NCBI GenBank assembly: GCA_031291445.1
Contig: JARLJA010000187.1
Location: forward strand, 62,001 to 126,000
Direction: 5' to 3'
Length of the DNA: 64,000 nucleotides
Origin: Xanthobacteraceae bacterium
GTDB lineage: Bacteria > Pseudomonadota > Alphaproteobacteria > Rhizobiales > Xanthobacteraceae
How positions within the stretch are numbered: the stretch's first letter is position 1; every line of letters begins with the position of its first letter. A program made the translations under genes and the position numbers. This document shows positions 9,903-18,268 of the stretch, piece by piece. Below the pieces are notes generated by a model that worked only from the letters and a program-made list of their open reading frames with translations, was not told the origin of the DNA and did no database searches.

Positions 9903-9910
9903 AGTTCGCG

Positions 9911-9916
9911 TCCTCC
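9911..9916 (-). promoter_or_regulatory. Strong ribosome-binding site of the precursor gene
   Basis: GGAGGA on the minus strand, eight bases before the ATG at 9902. It is among the best matches in the window and overlaps the alternative upstream ATG at 9920, which decides the start. It fits high expression of a precursor peptide. Confidence 0.7.
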
Positions 9917-10022
9917 ACATCCAGCAAAAAGGTTTCGAGAGTCCCGCCGATCAACTGTACGCTTTGCGCTGCGACCAAGCAAGATCGCCCAGACCGATCC
10001 TGGGCATGCCCTCAACGCACCG

Positions 10023-10068
10023 TGAACGGATTGAGTTTCATGAACGACAGATGAACGTCGCCTGAATG
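10023..10068. repeat. TGAA(C/T)G direct repeats with 11-base period
   Basis: TGAACG at 10023, 10041 and 10052 and TGAATG at 10063. The last three are exactly 11 bases apart, one helical turn, the spacing used by OmpR/PhoB-type response regulators. They lie in the 223-base gap between the divergent peptide precursor (9902) and the VOC gene (10126). Possible regulator site; no binder is identified, and chance is not excluded. Confidence 0.4.
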
Positions 10069-10125
10069 ACGGCGGCGCTACTTTCGGTTACAGGGCCTGA
10101 CTGCGGGCTTAACGGATAGTTCAGC

Positions 10126-10992
10126 ATGGTTGATGGTACCGGGGCGGCGTTCGTTTGGTACGAACTGATGACGACGAACATGGCGGCTGCCCGCGCCTTC
10201 TATGCCGATGTGGTGGGCTGGAGCGCGGAGGACGCCTCGACCTCCGGTCTCGCCTACACCTTGCTGGCGACCGCAGGGACCGCCATCAGCGGGCTCATGA
10301 CCCTCCCGGAGGAGGCGCCGAAAATGGGCGCGACGCCGAGGTGGATGGCATATGTCGGCGTTGCCAACATCGAGGCCGCGGTCGATCGCATCGAGCGCCT
10401 TGGCGGAGCGGTTTACGTCCCCCCGACCGATAGCAATATCGGCCGCATCGCGGTCGTCGCCGACCCCCAGGCCGCGACGTTCGGTTTGGTCGAGGGACTT
10501 AAGCTCGGCCCGCGGCGGCCGGGGGGGATCTACGAACCGGGCCATGTGGGCTGGCACGAATTGTTCGCCGCCGATCGGGACAGGGCGTTCACCTTCTATC
10601 GCGCGCTGTTCGGCTGGAGGAAGGCCGGCGATGACGACCCGGCAGAGACCTATCAGCTGTTCACCGTCGGCGGCGAGACCGTCGGCGGGATGTTCACCAA
10701 GCCTGCGATGGTGCCGGCGCCGTTCTGGCTCTGCTATTTCAACGTCGTCGACCTCGATGCGGCGTTGCAACGCGTGAGCGCGGGCGGCGGCCGGATCTTC
10801 GAAGGCCCGGTCGACCTGCCGGGCGGAGACTGGATCGCCCGCGGCGTGGATCCGCAAGGGGCCGTGTTCGCGCTGCGGGGCAGGCGTACCAGCGAGGCGA
10901 TTGCTCGCGACCCGGCGTTGGAAATCGGCTGGTCGAGCACGTGGGGGGGGATTTCGTCGCGCGGCAGGCTGCGGATCGGCAAGCCTCGATAA
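10126..10992 (+). CDS. VOC-family protein with two glyoxalase-like domains
   Basis: A 288-residue protein made of two VOC (vicinal oxygen chelate) modules, about residues 5-125 and 138-260. Each begins with the same pattern (FVWYELMTTNMAAARAFY and HVGWHELFAADRDRAFTFY), as in the CFP-30B/glyoxalase-bleomycin resistance group. VOC proteins bind metal or sequester small molecules; the substrate is not evident. A basic 30-residue tail follows the second module. It is divergent from the peptide precursor, so a self-protection role is conceivable but only by location. A glycosidase gene follows after 16 bases. Confidence 0.85.
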   Translation: MVDGTGAAFVWYELMTTNMAAARAFYADVVGWSAEDASTSGLAYTLLATAGTAISGLMTLPEEAPKMGATPRWMAYVGVANIEAAVDRIERLGGAVYVPPTDSNIGRIAVVADPQAATFGLVEGLKLGPRRPGGIYEPGHVGWHELFAADRDRAFTFYRALFGWRKAGDDDPAETYQLFTVGGETVGGMFTKPAMVPAPFWLCYFNVVDLDAALQRVSAGGGRIFEGPVDLPGGDWIARGVDPQGAVFALRGRRTSEAIARDPALEIGWSSTWGGISSRGRLRIGKPR

Positions 10993-11008
10993 GACCCGGG
11001 AGAGAGCG

Positions 11009-12574
11009 ATGTGCACGCGTCGGGCTGCGCACCTTGCTGTGGGCCTCGCCATTGCGTTGCTCGGTGCGGCGCCGTCCCTGCCACGGGCGCGGGCGGAGAC
11101 CGCCACGATTTCGCCGGCGAGCCTGCCAATGATCGGCGAGGTCGACGAACGGTATCAGTCCTACAATGTCGAAATGCTGTCGGTGACCGGCGGCGCGTTC
11201 TGGAAGCCGTACGACTCGAAGGCCGATCGGTCGCCGGCAGCAGCGAAACCCGAACTCTATCAGGATCGCCCCCCGCTCGATCTCGAAAATGCCCGGCTGC
11301 GCAAGCTCGCGGCCGCGCTCGGGCCGGCTTACGTGCGTATCAGCGGGACCTGGGCCAACACCACCTACGTCGCGGAGGCCGAGGAGCGGCCTCTCGCACC
11401 ACCGCCGGGCTTCTCGGGCGTGCTGACGCGCGTGCACTGGAGGAGCGTCGTCGATTTCGCCAGGGCGGTGGATGCTGAAATCGTCACCTCGTTCGCGATC
11501 AGTGAGGGAACGCGAGATTCGGCAGGCGTGTGGACCACCGGACAGGCCAGTCGGCTCATCGATGCCACGCGGACCATGGGAGGGCGGATCGCGGCGGCGG
11601 AGTTCATGAACGAACCAACGCTCGCAGTCATGAACGGGGCGCCTGCGGGCTACGCCGCCGCGCACTACGGGCGTGACTTCGCGATCTTCCATGCCTTCGC
11701 CAGGCAGGCCGCGCCCGACATGCTGATCCTCGGTCCGGGCGTGCTGGGCGGTTCGGTCGGACCACAGGGGGCGGTCGATGTCGACGCGCCGCTTCTGAGG
11801 GCGAGAGACCTGCTGCTCGCGACCCGACCCGCCACCCTCGACGCGGTGTCCTACCACTTCTACGGCGCGCTGTCGCAGCGATGCAGCGGATCGCAGACGC
11901 GCGCAGAGGAGGCCCTGTCGGAGCAATGGCTCGGCCGTACCGATGGGGCGCTGGCATTCACCCGCCTGCTCCGCGACGAGTTGGCGTCCGGCAAGCCGAT
12001 CTGGCTGACCGAAACCGCGGACGCCGCGTGCGGGGGAAACCCCTGGGCGCCGACCTTTCTCGACAGCTTTCGCTACCTGGATCAGCTCGGGCGGCTTGCC
12101 CGGCAGGGCGTCAAGGTCGTCATCCACAATACCCTGGTGTGGAGCGACTATGGCCTCCTCGACGAAGGGTCGTTCCGGCCTCGGCCCAACTACTGGGCGG
12201 CGGTGTTGTGGCGGAGGTTCATGGGGTCGACCGTTCTGGAGGCGGGCGTGGCGACTGGGGAGGGGCTGCGCCTCTACGCCCATTGCCTGCGCGGGACATC
12301 GGGTGGCGTCGCGCTGCTCGCCATCAACACCTCCCGCACGCGATCGGGCGGCGTCAGGTTTCCGACCGGGCTGAAGGTGCGGCGAGCGACCATGTCCGCG
12401 CCGGCGCTGGAGGCTTCGCAGGTGCTGCTGAATGGCCACGCGCTTGCGCTCGACGCCCGCGACGACTTGCCCGACCTCGACGGCGAGCCGCTGGACGGCG
12501 ATGCGATCGAGCTCGCGCCGGCGACCATCACTTTCATCACAATCCCGAAAGCGGGGAATCGGAGTTGCCGGTAA
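11009..12574 (+). CDS. Secreted glycoside hydrolase, GH79/heparanase-like
   Basis: A 521-residue protein with a Sec signal peptide (hydrophobic stretch, then PRARA-E near residue 30). The catalytic fold looks like clan-A (beta/alpha)8 GH79: an acid/base Glu in EFMNEPT near residue 200 and a nucleophile Glu in LTETADAACGG near residue 337. GH79 enzymes cleave beta-glucuronides and related glycosaminoglycan-like links; in soil bacteria the target may be plant or microbial polysaccharide. The ATG at 11009 follows GGGAGAG. The frame is open further upstream inside the VOC gene, but only the 11009 start gives a signal peptide. Confidence 0.8.
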   Translation: MCTRRAAHLAVGLAIALLGAAPSLPRARAETATISPASLPMIGEVDERYQSYNVEMLSVTGGAFWKPYDSKADRSPAAAKPELYQDRPPLDLENARLRKLAAALGPAYVRISGTWANTTYVAEAEERPLAPPPGFSGVLTRVHWRSVVDFARAVDAEIVTSFAISEGTRDSAGVWTTGQASRLIDATRTMGGRIAAAEFMNEPTLAVMNGAPAGYAAAHYGRDFAIFHAFARQAAPDMLILGPGVLGGSVGPQGAVDVDAPLLRARDLLLATRPATLDAVSYHFYGALSQRCSGSQTRAEEALSEQWLGRTDGALAFTRLLRDELASGKPIWLTETADAACGGNPWAPTFLDSFRYLDQLGRLARQGVKVVIHNTLVWSDYGLLDEGSFRPRPNYWAAVLWRRFMGSTVLEAGVATGEGLRLYAHCLRGTSGGVALLAINTSRTRSGGVRFPTGLKVRRATMSAPALEASQVLLNGHALALDARDDLPDLDGEPLDGDAIELAPATITFITIPKAGNRSCR

Positions 12575-12676
12575 CGGCCCTGGGCCGTGATTATGTGCGG
12601 TCGCTGAATCACGCATTTGCAGTGAGCGTCGTGGGTGGTCTCATTCAGCGGTGTCGCCTCAGGAGGGGTGTTCGTC

Positions 12677-13213
12677 ATGCCGGATCAATTGGGTCGTGCG
12701 ATGCCGCGGGTGTACCTCGCCGGGCCCGGCGTTTTTCGGCCCGATGCGGGGACGTACGGCCGACGGCTGAAGGAGAAATGCGCAGCGGTCGGCCTGTTGG
12801 GCTGCTTTCCGCTGGACGGCGAAGCCCAGGGCCAGTCGCCGGCGGCGATCGCGCGCGCGATCTTCCGCGCCAACGTCGAATTGTTGAACGCGTCGCGGGC
12901 GGTCGTGGCTGACATCTCGCCGTTTCGGGGGCCGAACATGGACCCCGGCACGGCGTGGGAAATCGGCTACGCCGCGGCGAAGGGATTGCCGGTATTTGCA
13001 TGGTCGGATGATCCGAGCCATCTCTTCGACAGAACCAGGCGGCTCCTGGAGCCTTCCGGTTCGGCGCAAGGCGGGCACGACCACAACGGCTGGGAGATCG
13101 AGAATTTCGCGCTGGTCGAAAATCTCATGATCGCGATCTCGGTCACCTCGATCCATCGTTCCGACGACGAGGCGATCGAGGCCTGTGCTGCGGGCCTCGG
13201 AATGTCGATGTGA
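12677..13213 (+). CDS. Nucleoside 2-deoxyribosyltransferase-like protein
   Basis: A 178-residue protein with the family hallmarks: VYLAGPGVF at the start, ADISPFRGPNMDPGTAWEIGYA in the middle (the Asp and Glu of the active site) and a hydrophobic GLPVFAW strand. These enzymes exchange or hydrolyse the N-glycosidic bond of deoxynucleosides and salvage or clean up nucleotides. The start is set by AGGAGGGG at 12661-12668, eight bases before the ATG, although the frame is open to 12635. It follows the glycosidase by about 100 bases with no clear link in function. Confidence 0.85.
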   Translation: MPDQLGRAMPRVYLAGPGVFRPDAGTYGRRLKEKCAAVGLLGCFPLDGEAQGQSPAAIARAIFRANVELLNASRAVVADISPFRGPNMDPGTAWEIGYAAAKGLPVFAWSDDPSHLFDRTRRLLEPSGSAQGGHDHNGWEIENFALVENLMIAISVTSIHRSDDEAIEACAAGLGMSM

Positions 13214-13300
13214 CCATGGTCCTCAGCCCGAAATTCGCAACTTGTCTACGGCCGCAGTCAGTTCCCATGATAGGATATCCGGGACGCGTCAGGTCGCTTC

Positions 13301-13316
13301 TGGCACACGCGTTGCA
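13301..13316 (+). promoter_or_regulatory. Sigma54 (-24/-12) promoter of the peptide ABC/amidase operon
   Basis: TGGCAC-N5-TTGCA at 13301-13316 matches the RpoN consensus TGGCAC-N5-TTGCW exactly, with GG and GC 12 bases apart. The predicted transcript starts near 13327, about 38 bases before the first ATG. It implies nitrogen (NtrC-type) or other enhancer-dependent control. No clear NtrC site was found upstream. Confidence 0.75.
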
Positions 13317-13364
13317 TGCATGCGGGCGGGACTCGATCCGATTCGCTTCACGGGAAAAAGCTTA

Positions 13365-15026
13365 ATGTCAAAGGACTTCAGGATGTTCGGCCGCTGTACC
13401 CTCGCGGCGCTGGTGCTCGCGACCGGCACGTTGAGCAGTCAGCCGGCCCGTGCGGAGACGGTGCTGCGGATTGCCATGACGGCGGCCGACATTCCGCGCA
13501 CGCTCGGCCAGCCCGACCAGGGCTTCGAGGGCAACCGCTTTACCGGGCTGACGATGTACGACGCGCTCACCATGTGGGACCTGTCGTCCGCGACCAGGAC
13601 CAGCACGGTGATTCCGGGGCTCGCCACCGAATGGAGTGTCGATCCATCCGATCATACCAAGTGGGTCTTCAAGCTGCGGGACGGCGTGACATTCCACGAC
13701 GGCTCGCCGTTCAATGCCGACACGGTGGTCTGGAACGTCGAAAAGGTCCTGAAGACCGATGCGCCGCAATATGACGCCAGTCAGGTTGGTGTCACCGCGT
13801 CGCGGATGCCGACGCTGGTTTCCGCGCGCAAGATCGATGACAAGACGGTCGAACTGACCACCAAGGAGCCCGACAGCTTTCTGCCGATCAATCTCACCAA
13901 TCTGTTCATGGCGAGCCCCGCCAAGTGGCAGGCGCTCTATGCCGCGGCGGAGGGCGCCGACGCCAAGGCAAAGGCGGCCGCCGCATGGGCCGCGTTCGCC
14001 CGTGACGCCGCCGGCACGGGGCCGTGGAAGATGGCGCGTTTCGTGCCCCGCGAGCGGCTCGAACTGGTCAGGAACGAGGCCTATTGGGACGCCAAGCGCG
14101 TTCCTCACGTCGACCGCATGGTGCTGCTCCCCGTTCCCGAGGCCAACGCCCGCACCGCCGCGCTGCTGTCTGGCCAGGTCGACTGGATCGAGGCGCCGGC
14201 GCCGGATTCGATCGGCGAGATCAAGCAGCGCGGTTTTGCGATTCAGGCCAATGAGCAGCCCCACGTCTGGCCCTGGCAGTTCTCGCGGCTCGAAGGCTCG
14301 CCCTGGAATGACATTCGCGTCCGCAAGGCCGCCAACCTCTGCGTCGATCGTGAAGGGATGAAGGACGGCCTGCTCGGCGGCCTCATGGTGCCGGCCACCG
14401 GGACGGTCGAACCGGGCCATCCCTGGCGCGGCAACCCGACCTTCCAGATCAAATACGATGTGGCGGCCGCCCAGGCCCTGATGAAGGACGCGGGCTACGG
14501 CCCGGGCAAGAAGCTGTCGGTCAAGATCCAGACGTCGGCCTCGGGCTCGGGCCAGATGCTGCCGCTGCCGATGAACGAATACCTGCAGCAAGCGCTGGCG
14601 GAATGCTATTTCGACGTCCAGCTCGACGTCATCGAATGGAATACGCTGTTCACCAATTGGCGGCGCGGCGCCAAGGACCCCAGCGCCAACGGGTCGAATG
14701 CCATCAACGTCACCTTTGCCGCGATGGATCCCTTCTTCGCCCTGGTGCGCTTCCTGCAGTCGAGCATGGCGCCGCCGGTCTCGAACAACTGGGGATACGT
14801 CAACAATCCGAAGTTCGACGAACTCGTCAAGAAAGCCCGGCAGACGTTCGAGCCGGAGGCCCGCGACCAGGCGCTCGCCGAGCTTCACGCGGCGTCGGTG
14901 GATGATGCCGACTTCCTCTACGTCGCCCACGACGTCGGTCCGCGCGCGCTGAGCCCGAAGATCAAGAACTTCGTGCAGCCGAAGAGCTGGTTCGTCGACT
15001 TCTCGCCGGTCACGATGGAGCCGTGA
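13365..15026 (+). CDS. ABC transporter substrate-binding protein, peptide/oligopeptide family (SBP_bac_5)
   Basis: A 553-residue periplasmic binding protein. A signal peptide ends at QPARA-E near residue 28. The body has typical family-5 features: the FKLRDGVTFHDGSPFNADTVVWNVEKV stretch (DppA/OppA region), then GTGPWKM and repeated Trp-rich segments. Substrates of this family include di- and oligopeptides, nickel and small amides. First gene of a seven-gene operon behind a sigma54 promoter; the amidase in the operon suggests an amide- or peptide-like nitrogen source. The ATG at 13365 follows GGGAAAAAG; one at 13383 is an alternative. Confidence 0.9.
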   Translation: MSKDFRMFGRCTLAALVLATGTLSSQPARAETVLRIAMTAADIPRTLGQPDQGFEGNRFTGLTMYDALTMWDLSSATRTSTVIPGLATEWSVDPSDHTKWVFKLRDGVTFHDGSPFNADTVVWNVEKVLKTDAPQYDASQVGVTASRMPTLVSARKIDDKTVELTTKEPDSFLPINLTNLFMASPAKWQALYAAAEGADAKAKAAAAWAAFARDAAGTGPWKMARFVPRERLELVRNEAYWDAKRVPHVDRMVLLPVPEANARTAALLSGQVDWIEAPAPDSIGEIKQRGFAIQANEQPHVWPWQFSRLEGSPWNDIRVRKAANLCVDREGMKDGLLGGLMVPATGTVEPGHPWRGNPTFQIKYDVAAAQALMKDAGYGPGKKLSVKIQTSASGSGQMLPLPMNEYLQQALAECYFDVQLDVIEWNTLFTNWRRGAKDPSANGSNAINVTFAAMDPFFALVRFLQSSMAPPVSNNWGYVNNPKFDELVKKARQTFEPEARDQALAELHAASVDDADFLYVAHDVGPRALSPKIKNFVQPKSWFVDFSPVTMEP

Positions 15027-15090
15027 CGTCGCCGTCGCGGCTCGCGTGTTCCGCGGTTTTGAAGACTGAGCAGATCTCGCAGGTGACCCC

Positions 15091-16044
15091 GTGCTGGTCT
15101 ACATCATCCGCCGAGTGGCTTACGTCGTTCCGATCGTGATTTGCGTCGCGCTGGTGTGCTTTCTGCTGGTTCATCTCGCCCCCGGAGATCCGCTGGTCGC
15201 GGTCCTGCCGGCCGATGCCTCGCAGGAGCTCGCCGCGCAGCTCCGCGCCGCCTACGGCTTCGACCGTCCGCTGCCAGTACAGTTCGGCTTGTGGATCTGG
15301 AAGGTGGCGCACGGCGACCTCGGCACTTCGATCGCGACCGGCCGTCCGGTGTTGTCCGAAGTCACGCGTGCGGTCGGTAACACGGTGATGCTGGCCTGCG
15401 CCGCGGCAACCATCGGCTTCAGTCTCGGCCTCTTTCTAGGTCTCGTCGCGGGCTATTTTCGCGACACCTGGATCGACAAGGTCGCCGCCGCGATCGCGTC
15501 GACCGGGCTCTCGGTGCCGTATTACTGGCTGGGCATCGTGCTCGTCATCATCTTTTCGGCGCAGCTCAACTGGCTGCCCGCGGTCGGCGCGGGGCCGGGC
15601 GGCTCCAATGCATGGAGCTGGGACTGGGCCCATCTGCGCTATCTGGTGTTGCCGGCGATCACGGCGGCCGCGGTGCCGATGGGGATCGTCACCCGCACCG
15701 TGCGCGCGCTGACCGCCGACATTCTGTCCCAGGATTTCGTCGAGGCGCTGCGCGCCAAGGGCCTGCGCGAACGCCAGGTGTTTCGCCACGTGGTCAGGAA
15801 TGCCGCGCCGACGGCGCTGGCGGTGATGGGGCTGCAGCTCGGCTACATGCTGGGCGGCTCGATTCTGACCGAGACCGTGTTTTCGTGGCCGGGCACCGGG
15901 CTGTTGCTCAACTCGGCCATTTTCCAGCGCGACCTGCCGCTGCTGCAGGGCACCATCCTCGTGCTGGCCCTGTTCTTCGTCTTTCTCAACCTGCTGGTCG
16001 ACGTGGTGCAGGCCGCGATCGATCCGCGCATCGCCCGCAGCTGA
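15091..16044 (+). CDS. Peptide-type ABC transporter permease (DppB-like)
   Basis: A 317-residue inner-membrane permease with about six transmembrane segments, starting MLVYIIRRVAYVVPIV as is usual for DppB. The EAA-type loop that contacts the ATPase is VEALRAKGLRERQVFRHVVRNA (about 212-233). It starts at a GTG. It pairs with the DppC-like gene 11 bases downstream to form the channel for the substrate bound by the preceding protein. Confidence 0.92.
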   Translation: MLVYIIRRVAYVVPIVICVALVCFLLVHLAPGDPLVAVLPADASQELAAQLRAAYGFDRPLPVQFGLWIWKVAHGDLGTSIATGRPVLSEVTRAVGNTVMLACAAATIGFSLGLFLGLVAGYFRDTWIDKVAAAIASTGLSVPYYWLGIVLVIIFSAQLNWLPAVGAGPGGSNAWSWDWAHLRYLVLPAITAAAVPMGIVTRTVRALTADILSQDFVEALRAKGLRERQVFRHVVRNAAPTALAVMGLQLGYMLGGSILTETVFSWPGTGLLLNSAIFQRDLPLLQGTILVLALFFVFLNLLVDVVQAAIDPRIARS

Positions 16045-16055
16045 GGTCCCGGGGC

Positions 16056-16955
16056 ATGAGCAGCGTCGTCGGCGAGATCACACCGCAGCCCGCCGCGACC
16101 GAGATCGCGACGGGCGCGCGGGGTTATTGGTCGACGGTGGCGCGGCGGCTGTCGCGCGACCCCGTCAGCGTGATCTGCGCCGTCATCCTGGCCGCCATCC
16201 TGGCGTCGGCGATCTTCGCGCCCTGGCTCGGGCTGGCCGATCCATACCAGGGATCGATGATCCGCCGGCTGCGGGTCGTCGGCACGCCGCACTATCCGCT
16301 GGGGACCGACGAACTTGGCCGCGACATGCTGGCGCGCCTCATTTACGGGGGGCGGCTGTCGTTGCTCACCGGCATCCTGCCGGTCTGCCTCGCCTTCATC
16401 ACCGGCACGTCGCTTGGCATCGTTGCCGGCTATGCCGGCGGCAAGATCAACACCGCCGTCATGCGCACCATCGACGTATTCTATGCCTTTCCCTCGGTTC
16501 TGCTCGCGATCGCCATTTCGGGGGCGTTGGGCGCCGGCATCGTCAATTCGATCGTGTCGCTGACCATCGTCTTCATTCCCCAGATCACCCGGGTCGCGGA
16601 GAGCGTCACCATCGCGGTGCGCAACCGCGATTTCATCGATGCGGCGCGGGCGTCCGGGGCCGGACCGCTGACCATCATGCGGGTCCACGTTCTCGGCAAC
16701 GTGCTGGGGCCGATCTTCGTCTATGCGACCGGGCTGGTCTCGGTGTCGATGATCCTGGCTTCCGGGCTTTCGTTTCTCGGGCTCGGCACCCGGCCGCCGG
16801 AACCCGAATGGGGATTGATGCTGAACACGCTGCGGACCGCGATCTATGCCAATCCGGTGGTCGCCGCGCTCCCCGGCGCGATGATCTTCGCCGTCTCGAT
16901 CTGCTTCAACCTGCTGAGCGACGGGCTGCGCAGCGCCATGAACATCAGGGACTAG
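16056..16955 (+). CDS. Peptide-type ABC transporter permease (DppC-like)
   Basis: A 299-residue partner permease. It has the DppC-type N-terminal segment with one helix, PHYPLGTDELGRDMLAR, then the core helices and an EAA loop (FIDAARASGAGPLTIMRVHVLGN, about 190-212). The ATG at 16056 gives the family length; the frame is open well upstream but inside the DppB gene. The ATPase gene begins two bases after the stop. Confidence 0.92.
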   Translation: MSSVVGEITPQPAATEIATGARGYWSTVARRLSRDPVSVICAVILAAILASAIFAPWLGLADPYQGSMIRRLRVVGTPHYPLGTDELGRDMLARLIYGGRLSLLTGILPVCLAFITGTSLGIVAGYAGGKINTAVMRTIDVFYAFPSVLLAIAISGALGAGIVNSIVSLTIVFIPQITRVAESVTIAVRNRDFIDAARASGAGPLTIMRVHVLGNVLGPIFVYATGLVSVSMILASGLSFLGLGTRPPEPEWGLMLNTLRTAIYANPVVAALPGAMIFAVSICFNLLSDGLRSAMNIRD

Positions 16956-16957
16956 CC

Positions 16958-18016
16958 ATGGGCACGCGGGGACATCTGCTCGAGCCGATCGTCGACCGTG
17001 GCGGCGCGGCCCAGCCGCTGCTCACCGTCCAGGGGCTCACCAAACATTTCCCGGTGCGCGGCGGCCTGTTCACCCAGCGCAAGACCGTCCGCGCCGTCGA
17101 TGACGTCTCATTCGTCGTCCACAAGGGAGAAACCGTCGGCATCGTCGGAGAGTCCGGTTGCGGCAAATCGACCACGGCGCGGCTGCTGATGCACCTGATC
17201 GACCGCGACCTGGGCGACATCCTCTATGACGGCATGGCCGTCGGCGCGGACCTTTCGCTGCGCGAACTGCGCCGCGGCATGCAGATGGTGTTTCAGGACA
17301 GCTACGCGTCGCTCAATCCGCGATTGACGCTCGAGGACTCGATCGCCTTCGGTCCCAAGGTTCACGGCCTGGCGGACCGGCCGGCCCGCGTCCTGGCCCG
17401 CGAACTGCTGGACAAGGTGGGGTTGCGCCCGGAGGTCTTCGCCGGCCGCTATCCGCATGAGATCTCCGGCGGCCAGCGGCAGCGCGTCAACATCGCTCGC
17501 GCGCTCGCCTTGTCGCCGCGTCTCGTCATTCTGGACGAGGCGGTGTCGGCGCTCGATAAATCCGTCGAGGCCCAGGTCCTCAATCTCCTCGCCGAACTCA
17601 AGCGCGAATTCGGGCTGACCTACATATTCATCAGCCACGACCTCGACGTCGTGCGCTACATCTCCGATCGGGTGCTGGTGATGTATCTCGGCGAGGTCGT
17701 CGAGCTCGGTCCGGTCGAGCGCCTGTGGGAGACGCCTGCGCATCCCTATACCCGCGCGCTGCTGGCGGCGATGCCGAGCATGGATCCCGACCGGCGGACC
17801 GAGAGCGCGCCGCTCGCCGGCGATCCGCCGAACCCGATCGATCCGCCGGCGGCCTGCCGCTTCCATACCCGCTGCCCGTTTGCCGAGCCGATCTGCGGCA
17901 CCGTTGCTCCCCGACTCGCCACCCTTGGCGCTGATGGCCATCAGGTCGCCTGCCACCTCTCGACGCCAGGCTCGGGCCACAGCCGCGCGCCGTCAGAGCT
18001 CGCGCGGAAGGGCTGA
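16958..18016 (+). CDS. Peptide-type ABC transporter ATPase (DppF-like)
   Basis: A 352-residue ATPase. Walker A GESGCGKST is at about 66-74, signature SGGQRQR near 167-173, and Walker B LVILDEAVSALD, where DEA replaces the commoner DEP. The C-terminus has the oligopeptide-transporter extension with CRFHTRCPFAEPICG, a Cys motif seen in Dpp/Opp ATPases that can hold an iron-sulfur cluster. The second ATPase of the pair is separated by two genes and lies at 19674. Confidence 0.92.
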   Translation: MGTRGHLLEPIVDRGGAAQPLLTVQGLTKHFPVRGGLFTQRKTVRAVDDVSFVVHKGETVGIVGESGCGKSTTARLLMHLIDRDLGDILYDGMAVGADLSLRELRRGMQMVFQDSYASLNPRLTLEDSIAFGPKVHGLADRPARVLARELLDKVGLRPEVFAGRYPHEISGGQRQRVNIARALALSPRLVILDEAVSALDKSVEAQVLNLLAELKREFGLTYIFISHDLDVVRYISDRVLVMYLGEVVELGPVERLWETPAHPYTRALLAAMPSMDPDRRTESAPLAGDPPNPIDPPAACRFHTRCPFAEPICGTVAPRLATLGADGHQVACHLSTPGSGHSRAPSELARKG

Positions 18017-18058
18017 TTCCGGCGGAATCAGAGACCTATCCAAGAAGGAGATTTGAAC

Positions 18059-18268
18059 ATGACCGCCCCGGACGATCCCACTGCCACCCCCGACGACATT
18101 GCCGCTCTCGCGAGGGTCGCGGGCATTGCCGTCGACCAGACCGTCGCGGCGCGGATCGCGGCCTCGATCGGGCCCGCGTTGCGCGGATTCCAGGCGGTGG
18201 CCGGTGCGCTGCCGTTCGATCTCGAGCCTGCCACCTTCACCCGCGTTCAGAACGGCGCCGGCTCATGA
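18059..18268 (+). CDS. AtzG-like small amidase partner (DUF4089-type)
   Basis: A 69-residue protein directly before an amidase, with DDIAALARVAGIAVDQTVAARIA in its first half and LPFDLEPATF near the end. This matches AtzG-like partner proteins, which bind the AtzE-type amidase in an AtzE-AtzG complex. The ATG at 18059 follows AAGAAGGAG by eight bases. Its stop overlaps the amidase ATG (ATGA at 18265-18268), as expected for a 1:1 subunit pair. Confidence 0.8.
   Translation: MTAPDDPTATPDDIAALARVAGIAVDQTVAARIAASIGPALRGFQAVAGALPFDLEPATFTRVQNGAGS

Noticed and set aside
9168-10025. Plus-strand frame across the peptide precursor
   Set aside because: Composition is a mirror of the Cys/Gly-rich core; no start signal and no family.
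12600-12676. TTTGCA-like sigma54 -12 element before the deoxyribosyltransferase gene
   Set aside because: The -24 half (TGGC) is absent at the needed distance.
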